Below are positions 61,313 to 64,000 of a stretch of 64,000 nucleotides of DNA, piece after piece (positions within the stretch are counted from its first letter, which is position 1; every line of letters begins with the position of its first letter). Location: NCBI GenBank assembly GCA_037577475.1, contig CM075183.1:10909471-10973470 (forward strand), read 5' to 3'. The translations under genes and the position numbers were made by a program. Below the pieces are notes generated by a model. It did no database searches, was not told where the DNA came from, and was given only the letters and a program-made list of their open reading frames with translations. The DNA comes from Chaunax sp. Z400 (Eukaryota > Chordata > Actinopteri > Lophiiformes > Chaunacidae).

Positions 61313-61400
61313 TGGCATCTTTATCAGCTTCATCGGTGACGGCAGGAACTCTTCCTCTGCCCCGGACAGACATTTGGCCTCTGTCCGCTTTGTGGCGCAG
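61313..61400 (+). CDS. Candidate 88-nt internal coding exon, gene unknown
   Basis: A pyrimidine-rich acceptor (CCAATTTCGCTTTCAG) precedes it and a donor GCGCAG/GTGAAA follows. After one leading base the frame is open to the donor and reads GIFISFIGDGRNSSSAPDRH, then LASVRFVAQ. It is GC-richer than its surroundings. I do not recognise the family, no linked exon was found, and such AG...GT frames also occur by chance. Confidence 0.28.
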
Positions 61401-62339
61401 GTGAAAAGTCACAAGAACACCAGAATCTCATTCTCAATCAGCTGATCCTGTATATGGAAGAGAAACACGTGGCATGAAAACAAGGTGGCGCTGCAGACCG
61501 ATGAACAACAGGATGTCAGCGCTACATCGAATTAAAGCTGTTTATGGCCGTGTGATGGTCTATTAGTCAGGATTTATGAGCAGACATATTGTTTACTGGT
61601 ATTACTGGTATTTTACAGGAAAAAAAAACATCTTAAAGACTGCATGTTGTGTAATAGAATCATGTATATAATTTAAGAGGGTGCAGCACCTGTTTATCTT
61701 AGTATCGACCTACGAGATCACTGATGACATCATCAGCTTACACCTTAAATGTGCCTTGTAGAGTTTGGTTTACGGTCTCTGTCACTGCCCCAACTGTAAG
61801 CTGACAAGCATAAAACCCAATGAAGGTAGACCCTAAATCAAGCCTCCTTCCTTTGCAAATGTCTTCATTCTATTCTAAGATGGCAGGCTCCTGCAAGGAT
61901 AAAAGAACAAGAACATGGATCTGGCATTCACAGACACGCACACATCTCATTCACAGGCGCCAACCTGCGAAGACATGCTGACAGCGATGGCCATCCACTT
62001 GGAGCCCAAATCAAATCCCTGCAGGACACTGTGGGTCCCTGATGTTTTACCAGAGCCCACTGGTCCAGTGAGCATCACTGGGTAGTGACCCTTTACCAGC
62101 AAACTTTGAAGTTTGTATCAAACTTCATCCATAACCAGATAGAATGGCGCGTTGTGTGAGCGTGCAGACAAAAAGATGTGCTTTAGTGATTAGATGTTAT
62201 CACGTGAAATATGCACCTTCCGCTTCAATCTCAGAACTCAACATGGTGCGACTGCTGAATCTGCTGCTTGCTGGTTTTTGACAGTGACACTGTTTATGCA
62301 AAACTGCACGACGATAAGCAGTCAGTAAATTAGCTCCAA
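61401..62339. other. Unique non-coding DNA
   Basis: A 57-codon frame starting at 61915 has no recognised domain. Nothing else supported. Confidence 0.5.
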
Positions 62340-62478
62340 CGACAAACGGGGGGGGAAATGGATGAAAAGACAAGCAGAAAGGGGGATGAGATGAGATGAG
62401 ACGGGAGGGATAAGAGGGGAGAGATGAAAGCGTGACAGGAGAGAGACAGACAGAGGAGATAAGGGATGAAGGGTAAGA

Positions 62479-62513
<35 letters not shown>

Positions 62514-62760
62514 TGAAAGAATGAGGGGGTAACGGGGATGACGCGACGAAAGGGGGGGGGGGGTAAGGTGGAGTGAGGAAAAAGGAAAAAAAGATAGCGG
62601 GAGAGACGGGAGGGTGAGGAGAGAGGATAGAAGGGAGAGGAGCTGATACATATGGGATTGAGAGGGAGGAATGAACAAAAGGGGGTGGAAAGGCTACAAA
62701 GACAAGAGCAGCGATTAGAATGAGACAAACAGCTCTGAAGGACACTGACATGAAAAATAA
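62340..62760 (+). repeat. Polypurine tract with (GA)n and poly(G)
   Basis: About 420 bp is mainly A/G on the plus strand, with (GA)15 at 62480-62509 and a 12-G run at 62552-62563. The 209-codon minus-strand frame here is low-complexity Ser/Leu/Pro and is an artefact. Confidence 0.92.
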
Positions 62761-64000
62761 AGATGGTGGAAATGAACCCAAACTATAGTGATTCAAGTCA
62801 ATTGTGACATCAGGGATACATTTCTCCATGTCCCTATTAACAAATACAACTTAACATTATACCATATGTCCTACCTTTTAACGTCAGTAATTAAAAAAAC
62901 ATTGCCTTTTCCTCCACTGAAGATGTATAATTATTCTTTTTATTAATATATTATGACAGCTTATGTAAAGATGTGATGAAAAAATATGCATTCATTCCTG
63001 CGTTCACTACGGATTGTGCTATTTTATGTAGCTAAAATGGGGATGTGTAATTCCTGGCCATAATTTTTTAGCAGTCTCTATAGCATGTCAGTGCAAATCC
63101 TGCACAGCTTTGTTGTTCTGAAACAGTTGTGTTGAAGTCGATGAAGTGGTCTTCATAGTATTTTGTTTCATATTTTGATTGAAAGTTGCTGCATTACTTA
63201 AACACCTTCAGCACCTAAAACCCACGCAAATCATTTCCAAATGAAAAACCATTTGCCAAAAAAAAAAAAAAAGCTTCCACCTTGAGACGGTTTTGGAACA
63301 GTTTACACTCTCTCTTCCTCTCGCTGCTAAAGACTTTCAAGTCATGCCCATGTATCATGCCATTTGTTTTTTTTGTTTTTTTACCCCTCTTTGATATCCT
63401 CATCATATCTCAAATGTAATTATGTCTAAACCAGGAGCAGATAATAGTGTCCACTGCTGCACAGACATTTTGTATACATTTGGTGTCTTTTACCGTAATA
63501 CAAAAAGGCAAAACATGAGTTTTGACTTTAATTTGTGTTGAAAAGAATTGTCATGAGGCATCTTCACCCTGTTAGAAGGCGTTTAACCTGTGTGTTATGC
63601 CAATAGAACGAGGTAGTTTTGAATGTATGCCTGCTAAAGTTTGAAATTATCTTTAAAGATGTACTCGTATATGAATGAATATTCAAAAGACGTACACAAA
63701 TAAATATGCGATGTATTATTATTTCTTATATTATTGGATTTTAAACTGCTTAGACGTTTCTATGCCCTGCAAGCAAAGGATGCTTGTGGGAAAAGCAGGA
63801 ACATGCCAGAGGGCATGAAGGGAAAATGCACAAAAGCCAGGAACAAAGCCAGTGATGTCCACGGGGATCAGGGAAGTTGTCCCTCATCCTTCACACACAG
63901 CAACTGAGGATGACAAGACAAGTTTCCTGAGCCTAAAGAGCCATGAAGCCAGTAGATAAAATGCCCATCGGCAGCATAGGTATCCCAGTTGTCATCCCCA
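62761..64000. other. Unique AT-rich DNA to the window end
   Basis: Poly(A) of about 15 at 63257-63271. No gene, RNA or repeat family recognised. Confidence 0.55.

Noticed and set aside
61915..62088. 57-codon open frame with an ATG in fair context
   Set aside because: Length is within chance expectation, and no homology or splice sites were identified.
62200..62829. 209-codon minus-strand open frame, the longest in the window
   Set aside because: It reads across a 420-bp polypurine tract; Ser/Leu/Pro/Phe low complexity explains the lack of stops.

Overview
This window looks like ordinary teleost fish nuclear DNA that is almost entirely non-coding. The evidence is AT-rich sequence without long genuine reading frames, several very long (CA)n microsatellites, and repeat families typical of fish genomes: hAT-like MITEs with CAGGGGCCGTTT ends, tRNA-derived SINEs, L1- and L2-like LINE relics, solo LTRs, and elements ending in CCTCCGCCAAGG. 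There are no operons, ribosome binding sites, phage genes or CRISPR arrays. I found no complete gene. The best coding evidence is two short, unrecognised exon-like segments: minus strand 52598-52677 and plus strand 61313-61400. The window may be a gene desert or part of large introns.

Layout. 1-11 kb: unique DNA with four CA arrays, a purine tract, a possible NF-Y/RFX regulatory patch (5341-5512), a tRNA-like dispersed element that has expanded into a 36/40-bp minisatellite (6384-6860), and a hAT-like MITE (9511-9699). 11-20 kb: G- and C-rich tracts, a second fragment of the 6.4-kb element (14765-14975), a LINE reverse-transcriptase relic with its 3' tail (17829-18433), and a CTCF-like motif (19369). 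20.5-35.3 kb: an old direct segmental duplication, copy A about 20.5-28.3 kb and copy B about 31.3-35.3 kb, with at least five collinear homologous blocks. Copy A is swollen by nested transposons, including a solo LTR inside an older element. Copy B carries an L1 relic and a 264-bp AAT array. Another block (29520-29905) is repeated at 53735-54160.

35-64 kb: a second hAT-like MITE, a 348-bp element with perfect 13-bp inverted ends (40241-40588), a LINE RT relic (42629-43290), an open frame containing a 159-bp tandem duplication (44433-44969), a fish dispersed repeat, a minus-strand solo LTR (48151-48609), a SINE with intact Pol III boxes (53306-53564), an L2-like LINE end (54800-55125), and purine/G-rich tracts near 60.5 and 62.5 kb. 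A few homeodomain-site-rich patches could be conserved regulatory DNA, but this cannot be judged from one sequence.

No pathway or gene-to-gene cooperation can be inferred. What the window records is repeat history: duplication, nested insertion, microsatellite growth in one duplicate but not the other, and satellite birth from a dispersed element. All similarities were judged by eye; no alignments or database searches were run.
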